The notes under the pieces were generated by a model. It made no database searches. It saw nothing but the letters and a program-made list of their open reading frames with translations, and was not told where the DNA came from. From CAZMNY01 sp964567745 (GTDB taxonomy: Bacteria; Planctomycetota; Planctomycetia; Pirellulales; Pirellulaceae), in the NCBI GenBank assembly GCA_964567745.1, contig CAZMNY010000020.1, forward strand, positions 76,847 through 140,846: DNA of 64,000 nt, given 5' to 3'. The translations under genes and the position numbers were made by a program. Shown here piece by piece: positions 27,111-37,510 of this stretch. How positions within the stretch are numbered: the first letter of the stretch is position 1; each line of letters begins with the position of its first letter.

Positions 27111-28616
27111 CTATGGCGACTTGGCGTTTGACTTGAGGCTGCCGATGCCGACGTACATGAGATGACGGACTTCGGCTTGGCTGAGCACGGTCTTGAAGAC
27201 GCCGACATCATCCCAGATTCCCTTGCCGATGCTGTTACCGCTGTGGCCGCCGCCCAAATAAAACTGCTGACCCGGCGTTGTCCAGTGAGCGGATTTCCAT
27301 GAAACAGCATCGCTCAGGCGACCGTTGACGTACAACTTGAAGGCCTGATTGGATTTGTCGTCCCGGTCCCAAGTGATCGCCAAATGGTGCCATTCATTGA
27401 CATCCCCAGTGCGGTGGAATTGGTGGGCCACCACGGCGCCGCCCGGGTTGATTCGAAACTTGGCCTGTCCGGTCTTGTAGATCCAAAATTCCCAAGCGTT
27501 TTCGTCCGCCAAGTTGTCGACAATCGTTTGATAGTTGTACCAATCTCGAGCGTAGTACCAGAGGCAGATACTGCCTTTCGACGGCATCCGGTATTCCACG
27601 ACCGGAATGCGATCCTTTCTGCTGAGCTCGATCCCCTGGCCGAAGACCGCGTCGCGATATTGCAGTGAGGCGCGCTCTCCCGACGACTTGTGGCTCGCCA
27701 GAACGCCAACTTTACGGCGATGCGCCGAGGCATCGATCAGTTTGCCATCGAGCGGTAAATAGACATCGAGGAGTGAATACAAGTCGCGCGACACCATATT
27801 CCGACGAATCCACTCTGGCCGATTGGTCGTGATCGAATCGACGCCGAGCGCTCGCAACTGATTTGCGGCGGAGGCGTCGTCCACAGTCCAACAATGAAAC
27901 TCCAAGCCGGCGCCGCGCAGTTGCTGCACAAATTGGGCTGTGAGCACTTCGGGATTGAACTGTGAATCGAGTCCATCCGCTTTGATGCGACGGAGCGTCT
28001 CCAGGACGGTTTCGGTTTTGGGCGACCAGTTCTTGAGAACGCCTTTTCTCTTGTAACCGGTCAGCCAATAAGCCTTGATGTGAGGCAGCGCGGCCTTCGA
28101 CGCTTTGATCACTTCGGCTTGAAACGCGATCACCGCGATTTGGCTTGGCGCGAGTCTTGTTTGAGACAGAACCTTGCGCAATGCCGGGACGATCTCGGGG
28201 CCGCACTTGATTTCAATGAAGATGCGTTTGTTTGCCGGAACGGTTTCCAACACTTGCTCGAGAGTTGGGATCCTCTCGCCGGTGTACGCCGCATCCTTCC
28301 ACCGCCCTACATCGAGTCGACTGAGGTCCTCTAACGTGGAATTGGCCACACTGCGACTTACTCCCGCCGTACGTTTTGTGTCGGCGTCGTGAATGCAGAC
28401 GATGTTGCCGTCCTTGGTGAGATGAAAATCACCTTCAATGGCGTCAGCGCCTTCGCGCCATGCCTGGCGGAATGCGGCAATCGTGTTTTCCGGCGCGACG
28501 TGCGAGGCACCGCGGTGAGCGACAATCTGTTGGGCGTGAAGCGAGGCATGCATCGCCAGCCCGAAACAGACTGGCATGATCCACGACACGGCATTTGCTG
28601 AGCGGTTCATTCGCAT
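27111..28616 (-). CDS. Secreted glycerophosphodiester phosphodiesterase with LamG domain
   Basis: A 501-aa protein when started at the ATG at 28616, with GAGA six bases upstream; a second ATG follows at 28610 and an upstream in-frame start is less likely. It has a signal peptide ending near HASLHAQ. The GDPD TIM-barrel has the catalytic motifs HRGASHVAPENT, EGDFHLTKDGNIVCIHD and IEIK, so it likely splits glycerophosphodiesters into glycerol-3-phosphate and an alcohol. The C-terminal ~200 residues look like a LamG/concanavalin-like domain (EWHHLAITWDRDD, LYVNGRLSD), possibly binding a glycan. Divergent from the metallophosphoesterase gene on the plus strand. Confidence 0.9.
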   Translation of the reverse strand: MRMNRSANAVSWIMPVCFGLAMHASLHAQQIVAHRGASHVAPENTIAAFRQAWREGADAIEGDFHLTKDGNIVCIHDADTKRTAGVSRSVANSTLEDLSRLDVGRWKDAAYTGERIPTLEQVLETVPANKRIFIEIKCGPEIVPALRKVLSQTRLAPSQIAVIAFQAEVIKASKAALPHIKAYWLTGYKRKGVLKNWSPKTETVLETLRRIKADGLDSQFNPEVLTAQFVQQLRGAGLEFHCWTVDDASAANQLRALGVDSITTNRPEWIRRNMVSRDLYSLLDVYLPLDGKLIDASAHRRKVGVLASHKSSGERASLQYRDAVFGQGIELSRKDRIPVVEYRMPSKGSICLWYYARDWYNYQTIVDNLADENAWEFWIYKTGQAKFRINPGGAVVAHQFHRTGDVNEWHHLAITWDRDDKSNQAFKLYVNGRLSDAVSWKSAHWTTPGQQFYLGGGHSGNSIGKGIWDDVGVFKTVLSQAEVRHLMYVGIGSLKSNAKSP

Positions 28617-28871
28617 CAAATTCTCAACGGGAGCGTTTGGCTGACATAGTTCCACAACGGCGACAGAGACCAGTGTACGGCGCCCTGATCGAGCGAATCA
28701 GACCGGAACCAAGCAAAATCGCTCGCTTTCGGTGTTGGTCGCATTGGCACCTCAGTTCTGGTTATCATGACGACGTTGCATATATCTCAAATTCCGATAT
28801 TGGCCGCCTCGATTCGGCCTCATGGGCCGCCTCGCGTGGAGCTTGCCCATTTCAAAACAGGAGTCGCCTCG

Positions 28872-29864
28872 ATGGCCAGATTACGACGAACATTCCTAGC
28901 CAGCAGCTTGGTCTATTCCGGAGCGATCGCGTTCTGCCTTATCGCCACCGCTCAGGACGCGCCAAAGGGCGAACAGAATGGCAACGGCGCGAAGAAGAGC
29001 TTCCGCGTCGTGCTTCTCCCAGACACCCAGTTTTATTCCGAGAAGTACCCTGAAACATACGTCGCTCAAACGCTCTGGATTCGCAAACGGATGCACGAGG
29101 ACAACATAAAATTTGCGATTCATCTGGGCGATATCGTGCAAACGTCGACCAAAGAGCCGGAATGGGTGAATGCCGACCGGGCGATGCGATTGCTCGACGG
29201 AGTCGTCCCCTACAGCATGGCGCCGGGCAATCACGACATGCAGGTGAAGACACGCGACTCGACGCTCTACAACAAGTTCTTTTCGCCTAAGCGGTTTGTT
29301 GACCGAAAATGGTACGGCGGGCACAAGGGCGATAATAACGACAACAACTACTGTCTCTTCGAAGCTGGCGGCATGAAGTTTATGGTGTTGAGTCTCGAGT
29401 TTGCTCCGCGCGACGAAACGTTGGCTTGGGCCGCCGAGGTGACAGAGCGTTATCCGCAGCACCGCGTGATCGTCGCAACTCACTGCTACATGCGCCCCAA
29501 CGGCCGAGATACATCGGCGGCCAAGGCGTACAACATCGAAGGGAACAGCGGCGAGCAGATGTGGCAAAAGTTCATTCGCAAACAACCCAACATCTTCCTC
29601 GTCGTCAGCGGGCATGTGCTCGGTGTGGGGCTTCAAACAAGCACGAACGACGCGGGCGGCAAGGTGATTGAGATGCTCACCGACTACCAGGGCCTGCCCA
29701 ACGGAGGTGACGGCTGGCTTCGCTCGTTGGAGTTCGTGCCCAACGAAAACAAGATCAACGTGAAGACCTACTCGCCGTTGCTGGACAAGCACAACACCGA
29801 CAAGAAAGAGACGTTCTCGATCGACTACGAAATGTCAGCCGTCAAACGCAAGAAAGCGGGCTAG
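28872..29864 (+). CDS. Secreted metallophosphoesterase
   Basis: A 330-aa protein with a signal peptide (hydrophobic LASSLVYSGAIAFCLIATA). I chose the ATG at 28872, which has AGGAG about eight bases upstream and starts the signal; an in-frame upstream ATG adds an unstructured stretch. The calcineurin-like motifs are in order: LLPDTQFYSE, HLGDIVQTS, APGNHDMQ, ATHCYM and SGHVLG, giving the Asp, His and Asn residues that bind two metals. The final motif usually reads GHxH, so it is slightly unusual. Predicted to act outside the cytoplasm on phosphoesters; the substrate is unknown. Confidence 0.88.
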   Translation: MARLRRTFLASSLVYSGAIAFCLIATAQDAPKGEQNGNGAKKSFRVVLLPDTQFYSEKYPETYVAQTLWIRKRMHEDNIKFAIHLGDIVQTSTKEPEWVNADRAMRLLDGVVPYSMAPGNHDMQVKTRDSTLYNKFFSPKRFVDRKWYGGHKGDNNDNNYCLFEAGGMKFMVLSLEFAPRDETLAWAAEVTERYPQHRVIVATHCYMRPNGRDTSAAKAYNIEGNSGEQMWQKFIRKQPNIFLVVSGHVLGVGLQTSTNDAGGKVIEMLTDYQGLPNGGDGWLRSLEFVPNENKINVKTYSPLLDKHNTDKKETFSIDYEMSAVKRKKAG

Positions 29865-29940
29865 TTGTCGTTCTTTCATCCATCGACTTTGGAAAAGCGG
29901 CGAGCAAAGCTTGAGAGATGAGAATGGGGTTCGCCTTCCG

Positions 29941-31437
29941 TCAGTCGGCCCACAGCTGCTTGAGGCGAGCTAGCGTTTCCTCAACGAGCACTTGCCCGCC
30001 GGTTGCTCCGACCAGATTGCTGCTGATCTCGGCGGAATAGCCGCCGCCAGCCACTGCTCGCTTTGTCGGGACGTAGGTTCCTGCTCCTGCGAGCTGGACG
30101 ATCATGGTTAGCATCGCCGGACTGCGAGACTTAATGCGAATTCCGAAGTCGACATAGTACTCAAACGGATTGCTCGCCATTGCGATGTCGCCGAGTCGCA
30201 GCACATGTAATTCTATGTTGTGCGTCGCATGTTGTTTTGGGTTGTGGAACGACTCAATAATGCGGCGTTGTTGTTGCTTTTCCCAGGATGGCCCCGAGAT
30301 GCGGCCTTCCAACTCCTTCAGTTTCGACCTCGCTCGATTGCACTCATCTTCCGTCGGCAAGCGTCGAGGCAACGAGACGGTGGCGACATAATGACGAAAC
30401 GGTAGTTTCGACTCGATTTGTTTGGCGAATGGCAGGACTGCCTCAATGGCACCGCAGAGCCGATTGGCAATTTCTTGACGACGTGAAACGCCTTTGCGTT
30501 TGAGCATTTCTTGCTCGGCTCTCTTGCGAAACATGAGGTGAGGAGACAAATCGCCCGCCGCGGCGCATTGGGCGAGGACGAACACATCTTTGCCATAGCG
30601 TTGTTTCAGTTCTTGCCGAACCTCGTGCCAAAAATCGGCCGAGACTTGTGACAGCGATTCGGTTTCCTGCGACGGGCAAGCGATGTTAACGACGATTCCG
30701 GTTAGAGTGCGGTTGCCGCTCTTCGGTGCTTTGGCGGCCTTCTTATTGTCATCGCCCCAAAGGAATAGCAGTTCGACACCGTGGTCTTCGTATCCTTCAA
30801 GTTGGCGAAATGTCTCGCTCGAGGTTCGTCCGTACATCGCCGCCTTGCCATTCTCATAAACAGCGCGGCGGTTATATCCGATGGCTGCATGGGTGAGCGC
30901 CCAACTCATCCCGGCGGCCTGGCGCTCGCGCCATGCTTCGAGGACTGCTTGTTCAGCCTGTTGAACGAAAAACTCAACGTACTCTGTCGGTCGCACAACT
31001 CCCTTCTTTGGGATGTCGTAGATTCCTTCTCGAACTACCGGCCCAGTATGTGTGTGGGTCGCGTGAAGAAAGACTTTGCTGATGTCGACGCCAGGCAGCG
31101 TCGTTTGCAGTCGCTTCCGCAATTCTTCCTGCAATCCGCCTCGAATCGCGACTAGGTCGCAGGAAACCAGGATGGCTTGCTCGATCACAACGGCGCCGTC
31201 GCGAGTTTCGATCGCGAGAGCGGTGCAAGTCACCGGGTCAAGAACCTTTCGAGCAACTCGCAAGTGACGCTGCCCGGCCAATGCGACCGGGCCGTCCGGT
31301 GTGATGCTTCTCGACGACCAACCCACATACAATTGGCCCGTTTTGATTTCAGCTGGGCATGCAGAGCAAGTCACGGCAAATGCGACGCAACTCAATGCCG
31401 TTGTGCGGAGCAAATCCAATATCGCACGTATGTGCAT
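29941..31437 (-). CDS. Secreted neutral ceramidase-like protein
   Basis: About 498 aa from the ATG at 31437; an in-frame ATG 45 bases upstream is also possible. A signal peptide (LLRTTALSCVAFAVTCSA) precedes the mature domain. The segment around HATHTHTGPVVREG matches the conserved zinc- and metal-binding region of the neutral/alkaline ceramidase N-terminal domain, and SITPDGPVALAGQ the start of that domain. Members of this superfamily in planctomycetes are common and need not hydrolyse ceramide; the actual substrate is unknown. Divergent from the C45 peptidase gene. Confidence 0.82.
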   Translation of the reverse strand: MHIRAILDLLRTTALSCVAFAVTCSACPAEIKTGQLYVGWSSRSITPDGPVALAGQRHLRVARKVLDPVTCTALAIETRDGAVVIEQAILVSCDLVAIRGGLQEELRKRLQTTLPGVDISKVFLHATHTHTGPVVREGIYDIPKKGVVRPTEYVEFFVQQAEQAVLEAWRERQAAGMSWALTHAAIGYNRRAVYENGKAAMYGRTSSETFRQLEGYEDHGVELLFLWGDDNKKAAKAPKSGNRTLTGIVVNIACPSQETESLSQVSADFWHEVRQELKQRYGKDVFVLAQCAAAGDLSPHLMFRKRAEQEMLKRKGVSRRQEIANRLCGAIEAVLPFAKQIESKLPFRHYVATVSLPRRLPTEDECNRARSKLKELEGRISGPSWEKQQQRRIIESFHNPKQHATHNIELHVLRLGDIAMASNPFEYYVDFGIRIKSRSPAMLTMIVQLAGAGTYVPTKRAVAGGGYSAEISSNLVGATGGQVLVEETLARLKQLWAD

Positions 31438-31656
31438 CGAACGTGCGTCGTCTCGCCAGCGGCGGAATGGTCCGTTCGTCATGGCATCAAGGTCCTTATC
31501 TCGTGTTCATCGAATCGGCCCGCCAAATGGTGATAAGGCGTTGGCGTTTTCCACGACCGTACCACAATCTCAAAGTGGATTCACATGCATGCTGCCGATG
31601 CCGTAGAATTGTCGCCTACCGGCTTGCACCATTGCTCAAACGGAGACGCAAGTTCA

Positions 31657-32724
31657 ATGCCAAATACAACTCGCTACCGTGAAGTGACGGTTTCAGGATC
31701 ACCGCGTGAAATGGGACGCCAGATTGGCGAGGCGGCTCGCGACGAGGTGCGAGGATTCTGCGCTGTCGCGTTGGAACGGGTGCGACAGACTGTGAACATA
31801 TCGACCGAACGTGCGAATAAAATCTCTCTCGATTCGATCGCTCATGCTCAGTCATATAGTCCCGATATGATGGAGGAGATGCGCGGTGTCGCCGAGTCGG
31901 CTGGCGTTACGCTTGAAGATTTAATGCTGTTGCAGGTTCGCAATCAGTTGACGCCCGATGCCGACGCGGGCTGCACGTCGCTCTCGATCGCTGCGGAGCT
32001 AACCGAGGATGGTCGTCCGATTGTCGCGCAGAATTGGGACAACGATCCGCTGCTCGACGAGTTCACTGTCGTGTTGACTCGGCGCCCCACCGGCAAGCCC
32101 GCGATCATGACGGCGACGCAAGCTGGTTTGATCTCCTATTTAGGATTCAATGACGCGGGCATCGGAGCTTGTGTGAACACGTTGCCCGCGCCCGCTCGCG
32201 AGGTCGGAGTGCCGCACTATTTCACGCTTCGAGGCATCTACGAATCGACTTCACGCGATGAGGCGATCCAGAACGTCAGACGAGCTCATCGGGCAATCCC
32301 GGCCAACATCATGCTTGCGACCCCGCAAGGTCCGGTCGATTTAGAGGTCACGATCGACGACGTTTATCCGCTCGAACCGCGAGAGGGAGACGGATACATC
32401 ACCCATACGAATCACTGTTTGTGCGAAAAGCTACAGCAAAACAACAACGAGTTTCCGGAGCTGATCGAGTCTCACCCGCGTTTAGCTCGCATTGAATCAT
32501 TAATGCGCGAGTGCAATGATCCTATCGGTCTGCAGAATGTCATGCGAATTCTGTCGGATCATCAGGGGCATCCGAAATCAATCTGCCGGCACGCAAACGA
32601 TCATCCACAACACGGATTCTGGACCACCGTTTTTTCGATCGTCATCCAGCCGACCGCCGGTCGCATGTACGTGACACGCGGCAACCCTTGCACCCAGCCG
32701 TTCGAAAAGTACGAGTTGAATTGA
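31657..32724 (+). CDS. C45-family peptidase / acyltransferase-like protein
   Basis: A 355-aa protein; the ATG at 31657 has GGAGA about 12 bases upstream, and an upstream ATG at 31585 would add 24 residues with no family match. It belongs to the Ntn-hydrolase C45 group (acyl-CoA:isopenicillin N acyltransferase type), with the catalytic cysteine likely C106 in DADAGCTSLS, preceded by the conserved segment. The context QNWDNDPLLDE and FNDAGIGACVNTLP are usual in the family. Such enzymes self-cleave before the Cys. It has no signal peptide. The substrate is unknown. Confidence 0.85.
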   Translation: MPNTTRYREVTVSGSPREMGRQIGEAARDEVRGFCAVALERVRQTVNISTERANKISLDSIAHAQSYSPDMMEEMRGVAESAGVTLEDLMLLQVRNQLTPDADAGCTSLSIAAELTEDGRPIVAQNWDNDPLLDEFTVVLTRRPTGKPAIMTATQAGLISYLGFNDAGIGACVNTLPAPAREVGVPHYFTLRGIYESTSRDEAIQNVRRAHRAIPANIMLATPQGPVDLEVTIDDVYPLEPREGDGYITHTNHCLCEKLQQNNNEFPELIESHPRLARIESLMRECNDPIGLQNVMRILSDHQGHPKSICRHANDHPQHGFWTTVFSIVIQPTAGRMYVTRGNPCTQPFEKYELN

Positions 32725-32934
32725 TGGCCCGTGGCCCGGCGTCGTCGCAAAGATGATTCGCAACGACGACGAAATCAAAATCGGATTGTCAATTCGTGCT
32801 ACGATGATGGTCGCTGAAGTCCCATCGGTTTCCCGCCTTCCACGCGAATTGTTCGAGTCGATTCCTTTGAGTTTCCTAAGCCAGCATTCTGTCGACTGGC
32901 CCCTGATCACACCTTCCGCGAAGAGCCCCTCCCC

Positions 32935-35900
32935 ATGCTCAAAGCACCTGCCGTTTTCGCCATCGTCCTAACCGTGCTCTGCACCACAAATTCTTTGCTC
33001 CGCGCCGAGGACTGGCCAACATGGCGACATGATTCGAGTCGATCTGGAGTGACCGCCGAACAGCTTCCGGCGGAACTTCATCCGCAATGGACTCTGAAAC
33101 TTCCCAAGCTCAAGCCCGCGTGGCCCGAGGACGTTCGCCTGCAATTCGACGCGTCGTACGAGCCGATTGTTGTCGGCGACGTGATGTTCCTTAGCTCAGG
33201 GTACAACGATTCGGTATCGGCGTACGATCTGAAGACGGGAGAGCGCAAGTGGCGATTCTACGCCGGCGGACCCGTTCGATTCGCACCAGTCGCAGCGAAT
33301 GGAAAACTTCTCTTCGGCGCGGACGACGGCACGTTTCATTGTCTCGACGCCGCCACCGGTAAAAGCGTCTGGCGTTTTCAGGCGGCGCCTTCCGAACGCA
33401 ATGTGATCGGAAACGAACGATTCAGCTCGGTATGGCCGATGCGCGGAGGTCCGGTGTTGAGCGATGGTCGAGTCTATTTCACCGTGGGAGTCTGGCCTTT
33501 CGAGGGCACGATGCTCTACACGTTGAACGTCGCGTCGGGCGAGCTTGAAAGAGCGGAAGCAACTCCGCCAGCACATACGTCGATCAGCTTGAACAATGTC
33601 GCGCCGCAGGGATACCTGGTGCGAAGCGCTGACAATCTCTACGTGCCGTGCGGTCGGGCCAACGTGTTCGGCGTTGATCTAAAGTCCGGGCGTCGTCGTC
33701 GCCTAAGCTATAGCGCCAAAGGACTGACGGACTACCACGCTGTGGCGTCAGACAAATGGCTGTTTCACGGAGAGAAAATCGTCGATGTCGAGACAAACCG
33801 CACCGTCTCCGCCACCGCTCGGCGGCCTGTTGTTCACAAGGGAATTGTCTACAGCATCACTGCGAAGAACGTGATCGCCACAGACCTCAACCAACAAGAT
33901 GTCGTGGAGAAGAAGGATCGTCGCGGCAAGACGACCAAGACGTCCACGCCTCGGCGGCTATGGAAAATGGACGGCAAGTTGGAAGGGCAAGCGCTTGCAC
34001 TCGCCGGAAACCAGCTCTATGTCTCCGACAAAAACTCCGTGTTGGCGATCTCGCTAGCGGAAGAGGGGGAGAAACCAAAGAAGAGCTGGAGTGCTGAGGT
34101 TGGCGGCAAACCGACGTCGGCGCTAGCGGCAAATGGCCGATTGATTGTGGTGACGGAGAACGGCGAGATTCGCTGTTTCGCGGCCAAGAAGACAACGCCG
34201 ACGGTTCACGTTGAACCCAATGACGCGGCCGTTGCCGCAGACGACGAATGGACCGCAAAGGCTCAGCAGGTTCTCAAAGCGTCAAAGACGAAGAGTGGTT
34301 ACTGCGTCGCGTTGACGATCGGCTCAGGTCGACTCATCGAAGAGCTGATTCGCCAATCGGATCTGCACGTTATCGCGTTGGATGACGATCCTGCAAAGGT
34401 TCGATCGCTGCAGTCGCGGCTCGACGCGAAAGGTCTGTACGGCTCGCGCTGCACCGCTCGAGTCGGCAATTTCAACACCGTGAGCCTGCCGCCCTTCATG
34501 GCGAACTTGGTCGTGTCAGAAACAGCAACGTCGTTCGACGGCGCCGCTGTGTCGACGGTCGCCGGGCTTTTCAATTGCCTCAGACCCTACGGCGGAACGG
34601 CGATCCTCGCGGCGACCGATGCGGACCATGAGACGTTGGCCCAAGCGGCCAAGTCGACCTTGTTGGCAGGCGTCAAACTCGCTCGCAACGGTGGCTCATC
34701 CGTCCTCGCTCGAATAGGGGCGCTGCCAGGTTCGGCCGATTGGACACACGAGTTTGGCGACCCAGCGAACACGCTAATGTCGCGCGAGAAACTTGTAAAA
34801 GCGCCGCTTGGCGTACTCTGGTTCGGAGGTCCCGCGTCGGACGGCAATCTCTTCTTTGATCGCCACCAGTGGGGACCGAGCATGGCAGTCATCGAAGGAC
34901 GCATGTTCATTCAGGGCCCCGGCAAGTTTACCGCTGTCGATGTCTACACAGGCCGTATCCTTTGGCAGAACAAGATTCCTTTCGGACTTAGTCCGGGTCG
35001 AGGTTCAAACTGGGGTCCAACCGGCTACAACTTTGTCGTTGCGAACGACGGCGTCTATCTGACGTTTCCCAAAAAGTGCCTGCGACTCGATCCGGAAACT
35101 GGCGAAACGGTTCGTGAATTCACCCTGGATAACAAAGAGGACTCCTGGGGCCGAATGCGAATCGTCGATGACCGTATGTTCATCCCCGTTTTTCAGAAAA
35201 GCGACGACGGCAGATTCGACCCCAAGAAACTCGTGGTGATGAATCGCAACTCCGGCAAGGTGCTTTGGTCTCAATCGACGGACATGAGCTTCCCGTTGAT
35301 CGCGATCGGCAACGACCGCGTGTTCTGTTACGAGGGGTTGCTTGAAGGTCTCTATGTCGGCAACAGTAAGAAGCGAGTCAAAGGGGCGCCGAAGTCAGGA
35401 GAAATTCTCAACATCAAATCGTTTGACGCCAAGACAGGTGACGAAATATGGAGCCGCACCACGCCGCGCTCCGCTTCGTGGTTGGCCTATTCGGTTGAAG
35501 ACGACGTGCTGCTCGTCTCCAACAAACAGGGAATCGACGCCTGGCAAGGCAAGAGCGGTGACGAGCTTTGGAGTAAGCAATCCGAGGGCAAGGGATTTCT
35601 CGGTCACCCGGAAAACTATTGGGACAAGGTCATCATCTGGAAGGGCCAGATTCTCGATCAGCGAGGTCCTGGCAAGTCCTACGATGTACGCACCGGCGAA
35701 CCGCGACTGCTGCCCAATCCCATCACCGACCAGAAGACACCTTGGGAGTTCACGAAGGTTGGGCATCATTGCAACTACGCGATTGCCAGCGAACATCTGA
35801 TGACATTCCGAGCCGCGTCGGCCGGATTCCTCGACCTGAACAATGGCGGTACATCTCGGCTCGAAGGATTCCGCTCCGGATGCCGCAACAGCTTGATCCC

Positions 35901-36573
35901 GGCGAACGGCGTGCTCAACGCACCCAACTTCGCCCACGGCTGCTCATGCAGTTATTCCATCTTCACCTCGCTGGCCTTGGTCCATGTTCCCGAGACGGAT
36001 CTTTGGAGCTACGGCGCGACGAGGGTTGGAGATGGTCCGGTAAAAAGACTCGGCGTCAACTTCGCGGCGCCAGGTGACCGGCGTACGGACGATAAAACGC
36101 TCTGGCTGAACTACCCTAAGTCGGGCGGGCCATCGCCTAAAATCGCGGTGAAAGTCGCCAGCGAAAAACCCAGCTCGTTCCGGTTGCACTCGCGTCAATT
36201 GAGCGGCGAAGGACTCAATTGGGTCGGTGCGACTGGCATGAGAGGCGTTAAGTCGGTGACGATTCCTTTGGCTGTCGGCAAAGCGATCGCCGATGCTCCA
36301 GAACGCTCGTTTACGGTGCGTTTGCACTTTGCCGAGCCGAAGGACATGCAGCCGGGCGTCAACGTTTTTGACGTCGCAATCCAGGGCGTGAAAGTGCTTG
36401 AGGATTTTGATGTCGTCGCGAAAGCGAACGGCGTGAGAACGAACGTAGTGCAAGAACTCACGGGCGTTTCGGCGTCGAAGGAAATGACCATTGTTTTCAC
36501 TCCGAAGATTGGGCAGTCGTTGATTTGCGGTATCGAGATTCACGAAGAAAGTGCTCAACCGAACGCCGAGTAG
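32935..36573 (+). CDS. Secreted PQQ-propeller/Rossmann/PQQ-propeller/malectin fusion
   Basis: A 1212-aa protein with a signal peptide (VFAIVLTVLCTTNSLLRA). Residues about 25-420 form a PQQ-like beta-propeller (YDLKTGERKWRFYAGG-type blades). Residues about 435-600 look like a class I methyltransferase-type Rossmann domain: CVALTIGSGRLIEELIRQ then VIALDDDPAKVRSLQSRL, with a weakened glycine motif. A second propeller occupies about 600-1030 (AVDVYTGRILWQ, KLVVMNRNSGKVLWSQ). The C-terminal ~160 residues resemble a malectin/carbohydrate-binding module. A methyltransferase fold in a secreted protein is odd, so it may be non-catalytic. Known in related planctomycete proteins; role unknown. Confidence 0.85.
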   Translation: MLKAPAVFAIVLTVLCTTNSLLRAEDWPTWRHDSSRSGVTAEQLPAELHPQWTLKLPKLKPAWPEDVRLQFDASYEPIVVGDVMFLSSGYNDSVSAYDLKTGERKWRFYAGGPVRFAPVAANGKLLFGADDGTFHCLDAATGKSVWRFQAAPSERNVIGNERFSSVWPMRGGPVLSDGRVYFTVGVWPFEGTMLYTLNVASGELERAEATPPAHTSISLNNVAPQGYLVRSADNLYVPCGRANVFGVDLKSGRRRRLSYSAKGLTDYHAVASDKWLFHGEKIVDVETNRTVSATARRPVVHKGIVYSITAKNVIATDLNQQDVVEKKDRRGKTTKTSTPRRLWKMDGKLEGQALALAGNQLYVSDKNSVLAISLAEEGEKPKKSWSAEVGGKPTSALAANGRLIVVTENGEIRCFAAKKTTPTVHVEPNDAAVAADDEWTAKAQQVLKASKTKSGYCVALTIGSGRLIEELIRQSDLHVIALDDDPAKVRSLQSRLDAKGLYGSRCTARVGNFNTVSLPPFMANLVVSETATSFDGAAVSTVAGLFNCLRPYGGTAILAATDADHETLAQAAKSTLLAGVKLARNGGSSVLARIGALPGSADWTHEFGDPANTLMSREKLVKAPLGVLWFGGPASDGNLFFDRHQWGPSMAVIEGRMFIQGPGKFTAVDVYTGRILWQNKIPFGLSPGRGSNWGPTGYNFVVANDGVYLTFPKKCLRLDPETGETVREFTLDNKEDSWGRMRIVDDRMFIPVFQKSDDGRFDPKKLVVMNRNSGKVLWSQSTDMSFPLIAIGNDRVFCYEGLLEGLYVGNSKKRVKGAPKSGEILNIKSFDAKTGDEIWSRTTPRSASWLAYSVEDDVLLVSNKQGIDAWQGKSGDELWSKQSEGKGFLGHPENYWDKVIIWKGQILDQRGPGKSYDVRTGEPRLLPNPITDQKTPWEFTKVGHHCNYAIASEHLMTFRAASAGFLDLNNGGTSRLEGFRSGCRNSLIPANGVLNAPNFAHGCSCSYSIFTSLALVHVPETDLWSYGATRVGDGPVKRLGVNFAAPGDRRTDDKTLWLNYPKSGGPSPKIAVKVASEKPSSFRLHSRQLSGEGLNWVGATGMRGVKSVTIPLAVGKAIADAPERSFTVRLHFAEPKDMQPGVNVFDVAIQGVKVLEDFDVVAKANGVRTNVVQELTGVSASKEMTIVFTPKIGQSLICGIEIHEESAQPNAE

Positions 36574-36608
36574 CGTTGCCCGCTGATTTGTGCTCCTAGG
36601 CAATCGCC

Positions 36609-37334
36609 GTGCATTTTCACTTCATGACTTACAACATCCACAAGGGCATTGGCGGCGTCGACCGTCGCTATGACCCCGATCGGATTGCGGAGACGATTAG
36701 CCACTGCAAGCCGGACGTCGTCTTCCTTCAAGAAGTGGACGATGGCGTACCGCGTTCGCGCAAGCACCGCCAAGTCGACGTGTTGGCCGACTTGCTTGGC
36801 TTTCGGCACAGCGCATTCCAGCCCAATGTTCGACTTCGCGTCGGCAATTACGGCAATGCAATTCTCAGTCGCTTTCCACTTTCCGACGTACAGCATCTCG
36901 ACGTAACGATTCCTATGAAAAAGCGGCGGCGCGTGCTCGCCGCCCACTGTCGAGTGCAAACGGAGGAGCACTCGCGCACCGTCTTGTTGATGAACATGCA
37001 CCTCGGGTTGGCCGCCTTCGAACGGCGCATGCAATTGCGAAAACTGATGCAGTGGGATTTGTTTCAACACACCCATCACGACACCGCGGTTATCGCCGCC
37101 GGTGATTTTAACGACGTGTGGGGAAGGCTCGGCAACCAGATACTCGAGCCCGAAGGATTTCACGCCGCAAGCGGCAAGATCAACACCTTCCCCGCCATTC
37201 TTCCCGTCCGACCGCTCGATCGTGTCTACTATCGCGGGCGTCTAAGAGTCGATCACGGCTACGCCTCGCACACCAAAATTGCACGACAAGCATCCGATCA
37301 CCTGCCGCTCGTCACCGAGTTTATTTTGACTTGA
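36609..37334 (+). CDS. Endonuclease/exonuclease/phosphatase-family protein
   Basis: A 241-aa protein of the EEP superfamily. The motifs appear in order: TYNIHKGIGG, FLQEVDDG, MNMHLGLAAFERRMQL, AAGDFNDVW and the C-terminal SDHLPLV, which provide the Asn, Glu, His, Asp-Asn and Asp-His catalytic set. I kept the GTG start at 36609 because it gives the usual short lead before the first strand. There is no signal peptide, so it probably works in the cytosol; members hydrolyse phosphodiesters in DNA, RNA or lipids. It is 35 bp after the PQQ fusion gene. Confidence 0.85.
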   Translation: MHFHFMTYNIHKGIGGVDRRYDPDRIAETISHCKPDVVFLQEVDDGVPRSRKHRQVDVLADLLGFRHSAFQPNVRLRVGNYGNAILSRFPLSDVQHLDVTIPMKKRRRVLAAHCRVQTEEHSRTVLLMNMHLGLAAFERRMQLRKLMQWDLFQHTHHDTAVIAAGDFNDVWGRLGNQILEPEGFHAASGKINTFPAILPVRPLDRVYYRGRLRVDHGYASHTKIARQASDHLPLVTEFILT

Positions 37335-37510
37335 TTTCCGCAACGGAGCGTCATGGGATGGCAGTCCCAATCTCGACCCCAACGAGCTATCAAGCTTGCT
37401 CGTTCGGTGAGCGAAATTACCATGGCGGGTAGCTTGTGAACCTGATTCACCGGCACGGGGCGAGGAGATCGTCCAGCTTTTGTACGCCGTTTGATGAATC
37501 GGGTACCGAC

